From Laceyella tengchongensis (lineage in GTDB: Bacteria; Bacillota; Bacilli; Thermoactinomycetales; Thermoactinomycetaceae), in contig NZ_FXTU01000001.1 of NCBI RefSeq assembly GCF_900182735.1, positions 558,001 through 622,000 on the forward strand: a DNA stretch of 64,000 nt, in the 5' to 3' direction. The first letter of the stretch is position 1; the number at the start of each line of letters is the position of its first letter. Below the pieces are notes generated by a model. The model was given only the letters and a program-made list of their open reading frames with translations. It was not told the DNA's origin and searched no databases. Positions 8,853-19,132 of the stretch are shown piece by piece. The position numbers and the translations under genes were made by a program.

Positions 8853-8901
8853 GGGAAGAAGAAAGTGACCCCAATAGTAGTTCCCTCATAAGTAATTTCA
8901 T

Positions 8902-8951
8902 GATTCGACCCCTTATATAGCTGAGTCCACTACCTAGGGGTCGAATCTTTC
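8902..8951 (+). terminator. Hairpin between peptide gene and TPR gene (terminator or attenuator)
   Basis: A perfect 12-bp inverted repeat (GATTCGACCCCT at 8902-8913, AGGGGTCGAATC at 8936-8947) with a 22-nt loop and only three T residues after it. The weak T-run fits a partial terminator that would keep the peptide gene more strongly expressed than the genes downstream. Confidence 0.55.
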
Positions 8952-8966
8952 AAGGAGAGAACGCTC

Positions 8967-10769
8967 ATGATTTATGAGTCAGATCATCTAATCCAAGTAG
9001 AAGTCGAATGTCCCTTTCCATCACAAGGGTTTGTCGCTCGTACTCTAGTTGAATGCCTAAGTAAGCGTTACCAATCGCCTTTAGAAAATGAGCATGCCCC
9101 AATGCTTCGGGACTTATGGGTTGGTACTAGAGATGAGATTAAACCATCCATGATGGAAAAAACAAAGTGGGAGCGCCCGTTTCGTTTTTACCCTAAAGAT
9201 TATTTAATAAATGTTGTGATAGACGGGGCTTATTTTGTCCATCGTTTGCTTAGGGAGCAAAATAAAACATTCCTTCTTGTGATAACGGGTGCAAATTACT
9301 TAGACGATCTATCCATTCGTTTTATTGAGGCACTGTTGCGAATGGAGCCCTGTTATGTAATGTTGATTTATCTTAAACCGTGTCCTTTTAAGCTCACTTG
9401 TGAAGGGCCATTGGTTAAAGGTAAATTGTTAACTGTTGAGTCGAATTCTGGACTAGAACAGCTCTCTACCTTCCATCAAAAGGTTAATGGTCAACCTTTA
9501 ACTGGATTGGAGAGGAGAAAAAACTTATCTGCTCTTATTCAGGAAGCACGTAATAAACAAGAATCTCAGGAATTGTTGTCTATTCTTTCTAAAGCATCTT
9601 TTGAATATGCAAATGGTGGCTACTACAAAGAAGCATTTCAATATGCTGTTGAAGGAATTGAACTGGCCAAGAAACTCAATCAAACCCAATCTCACATCTT
9701 CTATAGGTTGTTACACACAAAATACCTCTGTGAAGTGACTCATTATAAAGGAAAAGAAGCAAGTGAAACGGCTGGTCAGCAATTCGAAGTAGCTTGTGCG
9801 TTAAATGATCATGTAAAAATAGCCAATGCTGGCTATAATCTTGCAATGAATGAGTTACGAGTCAACAAAAACCCCAGACAAGCGTTACTCCACCTCTGTC
9901 AGACACCACACCTTCTAGAAGATGAGATCCAAAACATCAAAGTTGCTTTTGTCTACGCATTCTGTCTAAACGCAAAAGCCTTTGCCTACTTTCAACTACA
10001 CCAAGCAGAGAGGGCCAAGGACTATTTAAACCAAGCAAAAAAAATATTAGAGCCTTTTTTAGATCACGATCATATTAGAATGGAGCAAGCTACGTTTTGC
10101 TACAACTTCTCATAACTCTTGGTTGCAGAAAATAATGTAGAAGAAGCGATTGAATGGGTCAAACAAGCACGAGAACTAGAACCCGATTTTCCTATTTATC
10201 AAATCGAACATGCTAATTATCTATGCCACTTAACACGTTATGAAGATGCGATTTCCCTTTATCAATCTGCAAAAAAAATGGGTGTACCTAATCCAGAATT
10301 GTTGATTGGACTTGCCAATGCACAGTATATGATGGGGGATTTAACAAGCTCACTTGAAACATTAACCGAGTTGCGTATGAAGTTTCCTGAACGGATAGAG
10401 GGTTTTGTTGATTCAGCGATGATTTATCTTGATCACCTTGGGGAGCCTGAAAAGGCAAAACATCTGCTGCTTCAAGGAGAGTCTTATCAATCCAAGCATC
10501 CGTTGTATTTGTTTCAATTAGGACGAGCTTATCATGAACTTGGAGAAACAGAATTAGCAAAGTGTCATATTCAAAAAGCAATAACCATTGACATGGAATG
10601 CAAAGAAGCATGGATTGAATTGGCTACACTTTATTTTGAAGAAGAAGATATTAATGGGGCTTTGACCGCGATTAGTCAAGCAATCAAGCTTGATCCCAAT
10701 AATCCCATTGCGATCAACAACCGACATATCTTTGAAGAATATATACAAGAGAGGGACTGCCATGATTGA
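8967..10769 (+). pseudogene. TPR-repeat protein gene interrupted by one in-frame TAA
   Basis: A single frame of 601 codons is split by TAA at 10113-10115 into parts of 382 and about 217 residues. Both parts contain tetratricopeptide repeats (KASFEYANGGYYKEAFQYA before, LFQLGRAYHELGETELA after), and the frame stays coding across the stop. The N-terminal part holds a hydrophobic strand followed by NYLDDLSIRFIEALLRM, which resembles the Walker-B/sensor region of STAND-type ATPases, but no Walker A was found. No ribosome site precedes the TTG after the stop. The next gene overlaps its end by 8 nt. Restoring Glu at the TAA would give a plausible FSELLVAENN. Function unknown. Confidence 0.65.
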
Positions 10770-11760
10770 GGTTCAAAAAGATGAGTTTTCCTTTACTTTA
10801 CCAGAAGGAAATGAACTCTATTATCCTATCACTCATGAGGGCCGTTACTCTTTCTATGGTTTGCCTGTTCACGTTTTTTCTAATTCCGATGGTATTGAAG
10901 AATTTTTATGTTATTTCCTTGGTGATCATGGTCCAGATATAGTGACAGTACATCCAATAATGATCTATATGTTTGTCCACGATAAACCAGCAGGTGACAA
11001 AAGAACGAAACCCAAAGCAGAATATTTTCTTGAAAACAAGTACATTCAAATCTATGGTTCAACCATTGGAATTTGCGAAGGGGATACCAGTAAGATCACG
11101 ATATTTATCTCCTACGATGATCTCGAAAATGAATACTGGTTTGTTCGTCATTTTATGAGACGATTGTTGATGTATCTCGTTTATCGACGGATGGACATCT
11201 GCGCATTTCATGCCTCAGCGATCAGCTTCAACAACAAAGCAATCCTTCTTTTAGGACCAAGAGGTGCAGGGAAATCAACGATAGCTCTACATTGTTTGAG
11301 AAGAGGTTTTCACTATTTATCAGATGATCTTGTTATTCGCCATTTAAGTGTTCGAGATAACACAATTTGGGGTGAACCATGGATTACGTTTATTCGTTCA
11401 GATGAATTAAGAATGTACCCCGAGTTTCAAATGACTGGCTCTCCTCACACAAAGGCGCTTGTTCCTTTATGGGAGTTTTATCCCAATTTACTAAAACGGT
11501 CGGCAGAACTAGTTGGTTGCTTTTATCTAGAACGAATAGATGGACCAAGTAAACTTCAATCAATAAGCAAAGAAGAAATCTTGAGTCTCGTTCAACGTGA
11601 TCTTACTGTATTGAAGCAGGAAAATGAAGCTCATTTTATTCAGAGAGCTATTCAACATACAGCTGCTCTCTTTGATCGATTGCCAACTATGAAGTTGTTA
11701 AACGGAAAAAACTTAATACATACCGTTGATTGCATTCAAGCATTTATCAAAGGAAAATAA
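10762..11760 (+). CDS. HPr kinase-like P-loop protein
   Basis: About 332 residues. A Walker A motif (LLLGPRGAGKSTIAL, about residues 162-176) is followed by RRGFHYLSDDLVI, matching the HPr kinase (HprK) pattern of GxxGxGKS then RGHxxVADD. The N-terminal 150 residues are unlike standard HprK, so it belongs to the divergent HprK-like proteins found in peptide-modification and other accessory loci, not the carbon-catabolite enzyme. The start ATG at 10762 overlaps the end of the TPR gene by 8 nt, with GAGAGGG upstream, implying translational coupling. A role in phosphorylating a peptide or protein made by this cassette is inference. Confidence 0.7.
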   Translation: MIEVQKDEFSFTLPEGNELYYPITHEGRYSFYGLPVHVFSNSDGIEEFLCYFLGDHGPDIVTVHPIMIYMFVHDKPAGDKRTKPKAEYFLENKYIQIYGSTIGICEGDTSKITIFISYDDLENEYWFVRHFMRRLLMYLVYRRMDICAFHASAISFNNKAILLLGPRGAGKSTIALHCLRRGFHYLSDDLVIRHLSVRDNTIWGEPWITFIRSDELRMYPEFQMTGSPHTKALVPLWEFYPNLLKRSAELVGCFYLERIDGPSKLQSISKEEILSLVQRDLTVLKQENEAHFIQRAIQHTAALFDRLPTMKLLNGKNLIHTVDCIQAFIKGK

Positions 11761-11811
11761 AATAACAAACTAGAAAATTAGCCATATCCTCTTGATACCA
11801 ACCAGAAAGCA

Positions 11812-13620
11812 GTGATTGCAATGAATGGAAAAATTACTGATGAGATATTAGATCAGCTACGTACATTTATTGATTTGGTGGATGTGGTAAGCCCTTATGT
11901 GCAACTAAAGAAAAGTGGGCGTAATTATTTTGGTTTATGTCCGTTTCATTCAGAAAAAACACCTTCATTTTCTGTTTCGCCCGATAAACAAATTTACTAT
12001 TGCTTCGGATGTGGGGCAGGCGGCGATGCGATTAAGTTCATTATGGATATCGAGCAGTTAACCTTTATTGAAGCGGTCAAACACCTCGCGGACCAGGTAA
12101 ATCTCCCCCTTCCTGACTTAGAGGTTTCCGAAGAAGTAAAAGATGCCGAGTTGCAGCAGATAAGAGACTCGCTTGATCTTGCTGCTAAACTATATCATCA
12201 CGTATTAATGAACACCCCCTTCGGCGAAGTAGGACGGCGTTATCTAGAGAAACGCAACATTATGAAAGAAACGGTTTATGAGTTTCAGATCGGCTATGCT
12301 CCTGACTCGTTTCAATTCCTGCTGCCGTTTATGAAGAAGAGAGGATTTACCGAAGAGATTCTAGAGAAAGCTGGGCTTATCTCTATTAAAGAAGAGACTG
12401 GACGTGCTTTTGACCGCTTTCGTCATCGGTTAATGATCCCGATCCATGACGCTCAAGGACGGATCATCGGTTTTGGTGGACGACTCATTGATGGGGATGG
12501 CCCGAAATACTTAAATAGCCCAGAGACTCGCCTATTTCAAAAGAGACTTCATCTATTCAATTTGCATCGGGCACGTTCTCCCATTCGTAAAGAACAACAA
12601 GTGGTCTTATTTGAAGGGTCCATTGATGTGATCTCGGCTTGGCAAGCAGGAATCAAAACAGTCGTTGCTACCTTGGGCACTGCGCTTACAGATCATCAAG
12701 CTTCGCTAATCAAGCGTAATACGCAAAATGTCGTTCTATGTTATGACTCAGACAACGCGGGTCAATCAGCATCAGTAAAGGGTCTTGAAATCCTACGAGA
12801 ACAGGATTGTACTGTAAAGATCGCCCAGATGCCAATTGGACTGGACCCTGATGATTATATTCGCCGTCATGGTGGAGACTTGTTTAAAGAGGAAATCATT
12901 GCGGGCGCTTTACCTTCTGTTGCTTTTACCCTAGAGAGTTTAAAGCGCAACTTTAATCTAAAAGACGAAGATGCAAGGATGAAATACTTGTCTCAAGCGG
13001 TAGGTGTTATTGCCGATTTACCCAAACCGATTGAGCAGGAGCATTATTTACAAAAGCTTTCTAATGAGTTTGGCCTATCCCTGGAAGCATTGAAAGAAGA
13101 GTGTCGAAGAGAGAGAAAAAAGAAGCGGCGTCAGCAAGAGAGGAAACAAAAATCATACAAAAAAGGTCAAGGGATTGAGGCAAAGACTCGCTCTAGTAAG
13201 CACTCTGTAACCGAGATGTCTGAAAGGCATTTGATCGCGCATATGATGCGCAGTGGAAAAGTTACTGAGTGGGCGAAGGAGAAGATTGGAGCCGAGTTTC
13301 ATACAGAGATATATACCGCGCTTGCTGCCTACATTTATGCATATTATGAGCAAGGATATCCAGAGGATGTGAGTCGGTTTATTCAATCCTTGCCTGATGA
13401 TTCGTTAAAGTCAAAAGCCAGTGAGCTTCAAATGATTGAGCTACCAGACCATCCTTCTGAAACAGAGTTAAACGATCATTTGAAAAACATCAAAACGGTT
13501 CCGATTCTGGAACAAATTATGGAAAAAGAACAACAGATTAAAACATTAGCTGAGAGTGATCCGATTCAAGCAGCGCAAATCTCTGTGGAAATCATGAAAC
13601 TAAAAGCCAAACTCAAATGA
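11812..13620 (+). CDS. dnaG: DNA primase, DnaG type
   Basis: About 600 residues, full bacterial length. The N-terminal CHC2 zinc finger is visible (CPFHSEKTPSFSVSPDK then YYCFGCGAGG). The TOPRIM catalytic core follows, with FGGRLI, the glutamate motif FEGSIDVISAW and the metal-binding VLCYDSDNAGQSA. The C-terminal part is the DnaB-interaction region. It makes RNA primers for replication. Start: GTG at 11812 or ATG at 11821; neither has a strong ribosome site. In Bacillales dnaG is normally beside sigA; here it lies between an HPr-kinase-like gene and a methyltransferase in AT-rich sequence, so it may be a second, acquired primase. The usual EGxMD motif reads EGSID. Confidence 0.9.
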   Translation: MIAMNGKITDEILDQLRTFIDLVDVVSPYVQLKKSGRNYFGLCPFHSEKTPSFSVSPDKQIYYCFGCGAGGDAIKFIMDIEQLTFIEAVKHLADQVNLPLPDLEVSEEVKDAELQQIRDSLDLAAKLYHHVLMNTPFGEVGRRYLEKRNIMKETVYEFQIGYAPDSFQFLLPFMKKRGFTEEILEKAGLISIKEETGRAFDRFRHRLMIPIHDAQGRIIGFGGRLIDGDGPKYLNSPETRLFQKRLHLFNLHRARSPIRKEQQVVLFEGSIDVISAWQAGIKTVVATLGTALTDHQASLIKRNTQNVVLCYDSDNAGQSASVKGLEILREQDCTVKIAQMPIGLDPDDYIRRHGGDLFKEEIIAGALPSVAFTLESLKRNFNLKDEDARMKYLSQAVGVIADLPKPIEQEHYLQKLSNEFGLSLEALKEECRRERKKKRRQQERKQKSYKKGQGIEAKTRSSKHSVTEMSERHLIAHMMRSGKVTEWAKEKIGAEFHTEIYTALAAYIYAYYEQGYPEDVSRFIQSLPDDSLKSKASELQMIELPDHPSETELNDHLKNIKTVPILEQIMEKEQQIKTLAESDPIQAAQISVEIMKLKAKLK

Positions 13621-13645
13621 GTAAAATAGATGGGGTGTACTAAGG

Positions 13646-14413
13646 ATGAACAATCAAGAAGAATATTCGAATCCTCTTTTATATGATTTGGAGAACAATC
13701 GAGTACCTGAATTTTCTTTTATTCAGGAATGGGCCGAGGTTAAACAAGGCCCCATTCTTGACCTTGCTTGCGGAACTGGCCGTATTACCATCCCACTTGC
13801 CGAGCAAGGATTTAAGGTCACAGGCGTGGATATCAATGAGGGGATGTTGACCCGTGCTAAAGAGAAGGCCAAAGAGAAGGGGGTGAGTATTAATTTCATA
13901 CATCAAGATTGTACTCAATTAGATTTAGACGAAACATTTCCACTTGTATTATTGATTGACTCCGCTTTTCAACACTTTCTAACCAATGAGAGTCAAGAAC
14001 AACTACTTCGCTCTGTCACCAATGCCCTTACATCCGATGGAATCTTTATTTTTGACTCGCGTTTTCCTTGCGCGAAGGAATTGCTTAGTCCGTCTACGCT
14101 TTCGTACAAAAAGACCCTTCGTGATCATGAAGGTAGAGAATATGATCTTTTCCATCAGGAGGAGTATAACACATTGACACAGGTCCAGCATCATAAGGTT
14201 GTTCGTCGCTATAAGGATACAGATGGACAAGTTGAAGAACACATCTCACATATTGATTTGCGCTATACATACCCGCAAGAGATGGTGAGATTATTACGTT
14301 TAACTGGACTTGAGCCTATAAATGTTTTTTCAGGTTGGAATAACAATGCTATTCAACCGCAAAGTAAATGGATGGTTTATGTTTGCAGGAAAGTACAACA
14401 AAAAACTTTCTAA
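13646..14413 (+). CDS. Class I SAM-dependent methyltransferase
   Basis: 255 residues. Motif I of Rossmann-fold methyltransferases is clear (PILDLACGTGRITIPLAEQG, about residues 35-54), followed by GVDINEGML at the end of strand beta-2 and LVLLIDSAFQHF as motif IV. The C-terminal half (YKDTDGQVEEHISHIDLRYT, then a WSG-like GWNNNA) resembles generic small-molecule or protein methyltransferases of Bacillales. It starts 26 nt after dnaG with a GGGGTG-type ribosome site. The substrate is unknown. Confidence 0.85.
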   Translation: MNNQEEYSNPLLYDLENNRVPEFSFIQEWAEVKQGPILDLACGTGRITIPLAEQGFKVTGVDINEGMLTRAKEKAKEKGVSINFIHQDCTQLDLDETFPLVLLIDSAFQHFLTNESQEQLLRSVTNALTSDGIFIFDSRFPCAKELLSPSTLSYKKTLRDHEGREYDLFHQEEYNTLTQVQHHKVVRRYKDTDGQVEEHISHIDLRYTYPQEMVRLLRLTGLEPINVFSGWNNNAIQPQSKWMVYVCRKVQQKTF

Positions 14414-14486
14414 TAAAATACTGAACCAAAAAGACAGTGATTCAAGTAATGGACTCAGGACTTAGAAGAAGTACAGGAGGTACTAG

Positions 14487-14558
14487 ATGTTTTGGCTATC
14501 GATCTTCTTACTAATTATTTCTGTATCAGGATTTGTTTATTGGATTTGGAGAATTTAA
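14487..14558 (+). CDS. 23-residue single-membrane-segment peptide
   Basis: An ATG preceded by AGGAGG at 7-nt spacing opens a 23-codon frame encoding FWLSIFLLIISVSGFVYWIW, which is almost entirely one transmembrane helix, ending in Arg-Ile. The good ribosome site and clean hydrophobic profile argue for translation. It lies about 70 nt after the methyltransferase. No known family recognised; small membrane peptides of this type include toxins and regulators. Confidence 0.45.
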   Translation: MFWLSIFLLIISVSGFVYWIWRI

Positions 14559-14703
14559 GTAGTTCGAATTTGTTAACTTGGTTGGGTGTAATAAAAATTT
14601 GCTTATAATTCACAAGGGAATCAAAACAGTTTATACAAGTAATTAGTTTGGTTTCTTATTAGACACAGTCTAAGTCAATCTATTTAATCGGCGGTGTATA
14701 ACA

Positions 14704-15599
14704 ATGACAAGTCTAATTGAAAAGACAAACGACCAATTTGCTCCTAACCAAGTGATGAACTACTTACTTAAAAAACATCATGTAGTTCCAGGATATCAAA
14801 GCAACAGCGTGATTGAAGTAGCTAATGATTTGCTTGGACTTCATGCAGCGAGATTGCCAACACCCTTTGTCTCCCTTGCAGTGCGTGTAAATAATTTTAA
14901 CTCTAATATGCTATGGGAGCCTCTTTACAAAGACGGAGATCTTATCAAGCTGCGATGTATGAGACGAACCTTGCACATCTTATCACCTTTATTCTCACCA
15001 ATAGCCCATCGTGCGACACTTTCTTTTCAGATTGCTGACTGTAATACAAAGTATAAAAAGATTCAAATCGATGACAGGAAAAAGGAAGAAATCAAATCAA
15101 TTATTGTCGAGCTTGTTAAAGAAAATCCCTTATCTGCAAGTGATATTCAATCGTTGAGTAAATTTAAACTTGGAGTATTGACTGATGAATACTCTCAGGC
15201 CATCTCGATTGCAATAAAAGAGTTATGGGAGAGCGGAGAGCTTTGTTATATTAATGAGTCGCCCCATTGGGGAAAAGAGCAACGCTTATATGGACATGCT
15301 CCAACACTCTATCCCAAGCATCGCCTTAATGATCTTTCTATAGAGGAAGCACGAAGAAGGCTTGTTTTTCATCATATTGATACGTTCGGTCCCGTCACAT
15401 TGCTTGGTGGTCGGGTCTTGGGAGAACGGTAATTCGGGAAGCAATTGAGCATTATGCCGAGAAATTGGTTAACGTGACCATCCAATCAAGTGATAAAACC
15501 TTCTATATGACCAAATCCAATTATGAGCATTTATGTAAGATACGGGATGAGAATGACGGAAAACAAAGTATTATATTGAAAAGAAAATCAGTGAAATGA
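14704..15599 (+). pseudogene. Winged-helix AlkZ/YcaQ-like protein, frameshifted
   Basis: The first 242 codons resemble the winged-helix DNA-binding family that includes the interstrand-crosslink glycosylase AlkZ (YcaQ): N-terminal LLGLHAARLPTPFVSLAVR and RCMRRTLHILS. The frame ends after DTFGPVTLLGGRV. In the +1 frame from about 15405 the expected continuation AWWSGLGRTVIREAIEHYAEKL appears, carrying the WWSG stretch typical of the family, then stops at 15599. One frameshift is therefore clear, and the C-terminal third is missing. AlkZ proteins unhook DNA crosslinks and often accompany genotoxic natural-product clusters. Confidence 0.7.
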
Positions 15600-15674
15600 G
15601 AAACTTCTTGTTTGAACAAAGCTAGGCCCTGGGAGGAAACTTCCTCCTTGGGTTTAGTCAAGGAGGTCTCTTGA

Positions 15675-16313
15675 ATGAAAAAAGGGAGATTGATTGTACT
15701 GGAAGGGATGAGTGGTGTCGGAAAAACAACGCTTGCTCGAAATTGGGTCAAAACCCTGACAGATAGGGAAGTGCCCGTGATTTACCTTCATGGAGCGTTA
15801 TCGGACACGCCTGTAGGCAGACGCTTTAAAGAAGAAGTCCGATCATGGAAGCTAGAGTTGACCTCTACCTACTACTACCTAGCCGATCTTGTTCAACTTA
15901 CGCAATCCCAAATACAGCCAATGTTAAAACGAGGTTATGTTGTTATACAGGATCGCTATGTAGACTCCATTATTTCGTTTCATCGGGCATTGACTAAAAT
16001 GAACGGAATAATCGAGGATATCAAACCAGTAGTGGACTTGTATACAGAGGTTGGCTTATTAGCCCGACCGGAAGCGACGATTTGGTGTTATGCGTCAAAT
16101 AAGGTTATTTAAAATCGTTTAAACTCTGATGATGGAGCCCACCACAAGTATATTAAGAATCCCCATTTGTTACGAAGCGTTTCGGAGGAGTTTGCCTCGT
16201 TAATGGATGAAAGAATTCATGCCGGAGATACGGTCCATACCATTAAGATGGATCAGGTTCAGCATCTCTCTTTTATGGAACGGTTTATTTTCGATCTATG
16301 TGAAACTTTATGA
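15675..16313 (+). pseudogene. Thymidylate kinase-like protein interrupted by in-frame TAA
   Basis: The frame starts with a P-loop (LIVLEGMSGVGKTTLARNWV), has the LTSTYYYLADLVQLTQSQIQ helix and a DRYVDSIISFHR motif like the DR(Y/W)xxS of thymidylate kinases, and reaches TAA at 16110-16112 after 145 codons. The same frame continues to TGA at 16311-16313, giving 212 codons in all, the usual size of the family, with NPHLLRSVSEEFASLMDER as C-terminal helix. The start has AAGGAGGTCT upstream. The likely role is phosphorylation of a (deoxy)nucleotide. A similar gene lies at 18020-18682. Confidence 0.7.
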
Positions 16314-16335
16314 TATGAAAGGAGAGGGAATGAAG

Positions 16336-18007
16336 ATGGATATCTTGCTTGTTCAGTGTCGCCCGAAACATGAGTTGAATGATTTTCGTTACCAGTCGGA
16401 AAATCTGGCATTGGGTTACTTGGCGGCATCTTTACGGGAAGCGCAGTATGAAACAGGGGTATTAGACGCTCACTTATTGATGTTGACACCTGAGCAAACG
16501 GTACAAGAAATACTTGATAAACGCCCTTGGATGGTTGGCATATCGGCTTCGGCACAAGATAATATCACAGCTACGTTCGAAGTGGTTGGATTATTAAGAA
16601 AAAATCGGTACGCGGAACATATTACCATTGGAGGTCATTTTCCCACATATGAACATGATAAGATATTGACTCATGTTCCAGGGATCGATAGCGTGGTTCG
16701 TGGAGAAGGCGAAATTACTGTCGTTGAACTTGCCGAATATGTAAAAGACGGAAAGCCATTAGACGATGTAAAAGGCATTACGTTCAGAAACTGCTTCGGG
16801 GAAATTGTTGTCAATCCAGACCGCCCTCTTGTTGAAGACCTGGACACCTTGCCGCTGCCGCATCGAGATACAATTGGCATTCTTTTGGAAAAGAACCGTA
16901 GGATTTCGATGCTGGCGAGCCGTGGTTGTTATGCTCGATGTTCTTTACGTTCTTCAACTGGCGTCCCAGAAGAGTGAGAAAAGTTGAGCAAGTTGTCGGG
17001 GAGATGCTTCAGCTTTATAAAAAATACGGAGTTCGCAAATTTAAGTTTGTTGATGATTTGTTTATCGACCCAAGTAAAAAAGTCGGGATTGGATTTTATC
17101 GTTCTGCGAAAAAATCAAGGAAGCTGGCATGAATGATTTAAATTTGTGGTTACAAGTTCGTGCTGTTTGTGTAAGGGAAGACATATTCCTTGCGTTAAAA
17201 GAAATAGGTCTTAAAAAGATTTTTCTTGGTCTGGAATCAGGTCATGCTGACAGCTTGAAGCGGTATCAAAAAGATATTACCCCAGAACAAAATGTCGAGG
17301 CAGTTCGGATTCTCAAGAAAGTAGGCATTCCTGAAATATCCATCGGAATGATGCCGTTTGAACCTGAGGTTTCTTTAGAAGGGATCAAGGAAAACATCGA
17401 GTTTTTGAAGAAGCTCGGGACCTTCGACATTCGTGATGTAACGGGCAAATTCAAGCCTTATTCCGGCACACCCCTTACAGAGAAACTTTTGGCGGAGGGA
17501 CGTATTAAACGTAAAAATTGGTATGACTTAGGGGACTACGACTTTACAGACCCGAGAGTAGGACAACTTTATCACATGGTCATGAGCTATTTTCGACATG
17601 CAAAACCGAGTTTAAAGCACATTTATCACATGGACTACCGAATGAGGAAAATTGAAGGACGTGTGATGCAACCTGGCTTGAATAGCGAGGAAAATGAGTA
17701 TAAAGAATCTTATCTCGCGCTAAGAAGAGATATAGAGAGGTTTATTCAGGATCATGGTGAAATGATGTTGCAATTGGTGGAAGGAACGATCGAGGCAATT
17801 GAATCTGGTATGACTCCTTCTATGGAACAGGAATGGATGAGAAAATCGGAAAAGGAGTTTCATCAAGCTGAACAGTTGACTCTTCCTCTATTTGAACGGA
17901 TTTCAGTTTTGGAAAGCCAATTAGGTTTAGTGAAAAAAGAGCTCCACTCTCTTCATGTTGCTGAAGTTAAAGTGTTGTTGAATCAAAATTCGCAAGGTTG
18001 GGAATAG
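16336..18007 (+). pseudogene. B12-binding radical SAM protein, two frameshifts
   Basis: The N-terminal half is a cobalamin-binding domain (ALGYLAASLREAQYETGVLD, then ITIGGHFPTYEHD). The radical SAM loop begins with ASRGCYARCS, but the frame then shifts and the third Cys of CxxxCxxC is gone. Coding resumes in another frame with LYKKYGVRKFKFVDDLFIDP, and a second shift near 17075 leads through DWILSFCEKIKEAGMNDL into the intact C-terminal half (LKKIFLGLESGHADSLKRYQ). Without the [4Fe-4S] ligand it cannot be active. Neighbouring kinases and Nudix genes suggest a lost role in nucleotide or natural-product chemistry. The ribosome site GGAGAGGG favours ATG 16336 over 16330. Confidence 0.8.
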
Positions 18008-18019
18008 GGGGGGACCAAT

Positions 18020-18682
18020 GTGGATGAGAAGCAAGCGAAACTCATTGTCTTTGAAGGTGCAGGAAGAAGCGGTAAGAGTACATTAATTCATCTGGTTAAG
18101 AATGCGCTTGAAAAAAGAGGATTGCAGACATTTTTCACGGAGTGGAATTCTTATCCTCCGCTACAAAGCATTATCAATCAAAAAAAGGTCGATTCCTCTT
18201 TTACTCCGCTAACCTACTGTTTATTACATTTAGCGGAATTTGCCCTTCGCTATGAAGAGATTATTCAGCCTGCACTAAAAAAGGTGGATGTAGTTCTGGC
18301 GGATCGTTGGGTTTACACAGCATGGACGAGAGACAGCGTGAGAGGAATTGAGAACGAATATGTTCGTCAATGTTACCAATTCGCAAAGAAGCCTGATTGT
18401 GTTTTTTATATCGAGGTTCCCAGTGATATAGCACTTCAACGGCATATTCAAACCAAGCCTTTCTTTGGCTACAATGCCGGGGTTGATATTTGGCCCGACC
18501 GTACTAAAGAGGAAGCGTTTCTTCTTTATCATCAACAAATCACCCAGCATTACTCCCTGATTGCGAAAGAAGAAAATTTTGTGGTATTGGATGGGCTTGA
18601 GTCTTCGGAAAATCTTTTGCACTAAGCTCTCGAGCATTTGAAAAGCAATGGCTTAATTGCTTGTGAGGAGAGTTTCAAATGA
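18020..18682 (+). pseudogene. Second thymidylate kinase-like protein, interrupted by in-frame TAA
   Basis: P-loop IVFEGAGRSGKSTLIHL at the N-terminus, a DRWVYTAWTRDSVRG motif and PDCVFYIEVPSDIALQRHI, as in thymidylate kinases. TAA at 18623-18625 stops the frame after 201 codons, but reading through gives ALEHLKSNGLIACEESFK and a TGA (18680-18682) that overlaps the ATG of the next gene in the classic ATGA arrangement. That overlap argues that the original end was at 18682 and that TAA is a later change. The start is a GTG with GGGGGG 6 nt upstream. Loss of the last 18 residues may or may not abolish activity. Confidence 0.7.
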
Positions 18683-19080
18683 AAGATCGAGGATCAGTGA
18701 TTTTGATTAGTGGCAACCGTGTCGCTTTAATAAAAAGAGTTCGTGATGGGATGACATTTTATGTTATCCCTGGTGAAGGAATTAAAGAAGGGGAGTCGCC
18801 AGAAGATGCAACAATACGCGAGGCATATGAAGAATTAGGTATTACCATCGCTATAAAAGAAAGGGTAGCCATAATAGAATTTAATGGCGGGTTGCAATAT
18901 TATTTCCTCGGTGAGATTACTGGAGGTACTTTTGGTACAGGCCAAGGAAAAGAATTTACTCAGCCGGATAGAAAACGTGGTACGTTTGAACCTGTATGGA
19001 TGGAGATCGAGGATTTAGCTGATCATGATGTTCGACCAAGAGAAATAGCTGATCTTTTATTGACAGGATCAGTCAAGTAG
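18679..19080 (+). CDS. Nudix hydrolase
   Basis: 133 residues, intact. The Nudix box is visible as GEGIKEGESPEDATIREAYE followed by ELGI, with the REAYEE catalytic glutamates present. The family hydrolyses nucleoside diphosphates linked to another group, such as damaged nucleotides or sugar nucleotides. The start ATG overlaps the restored stop of the kinase gene (ATGA), and GTGAGGAG lies upstream. It is the first of three Nudix genes in a row, and one of only two intact. Confidence 0.85.
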   Translation: MKDRGSVILISGNRVALIKRVRDGMTFYVIPGEGIKEGESPEDATIREAYEELGITIAIKERVAIIEFNGGLQYYFLGEITGGTFGTGQGKEFTQPDRKRGTFEPVWMEIEDLADHDVRPREIADLLLTGSVK

Positions 19081-19132
19081 ATTTCGGAAATGACTTGGTG
19101 ATCTATTCAAATGTAATAATTAGAGGACTAAA

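Noticed and set aside
5902..11760. Reading the cassette as a lasso-peptide locus because of the HPr-kinase-like gene
   Set aside because: No lasso cyclase (asparagine-synthetase-like), B1 or B2 protein is present, and the 49-residue peptide has no clear lasso core.
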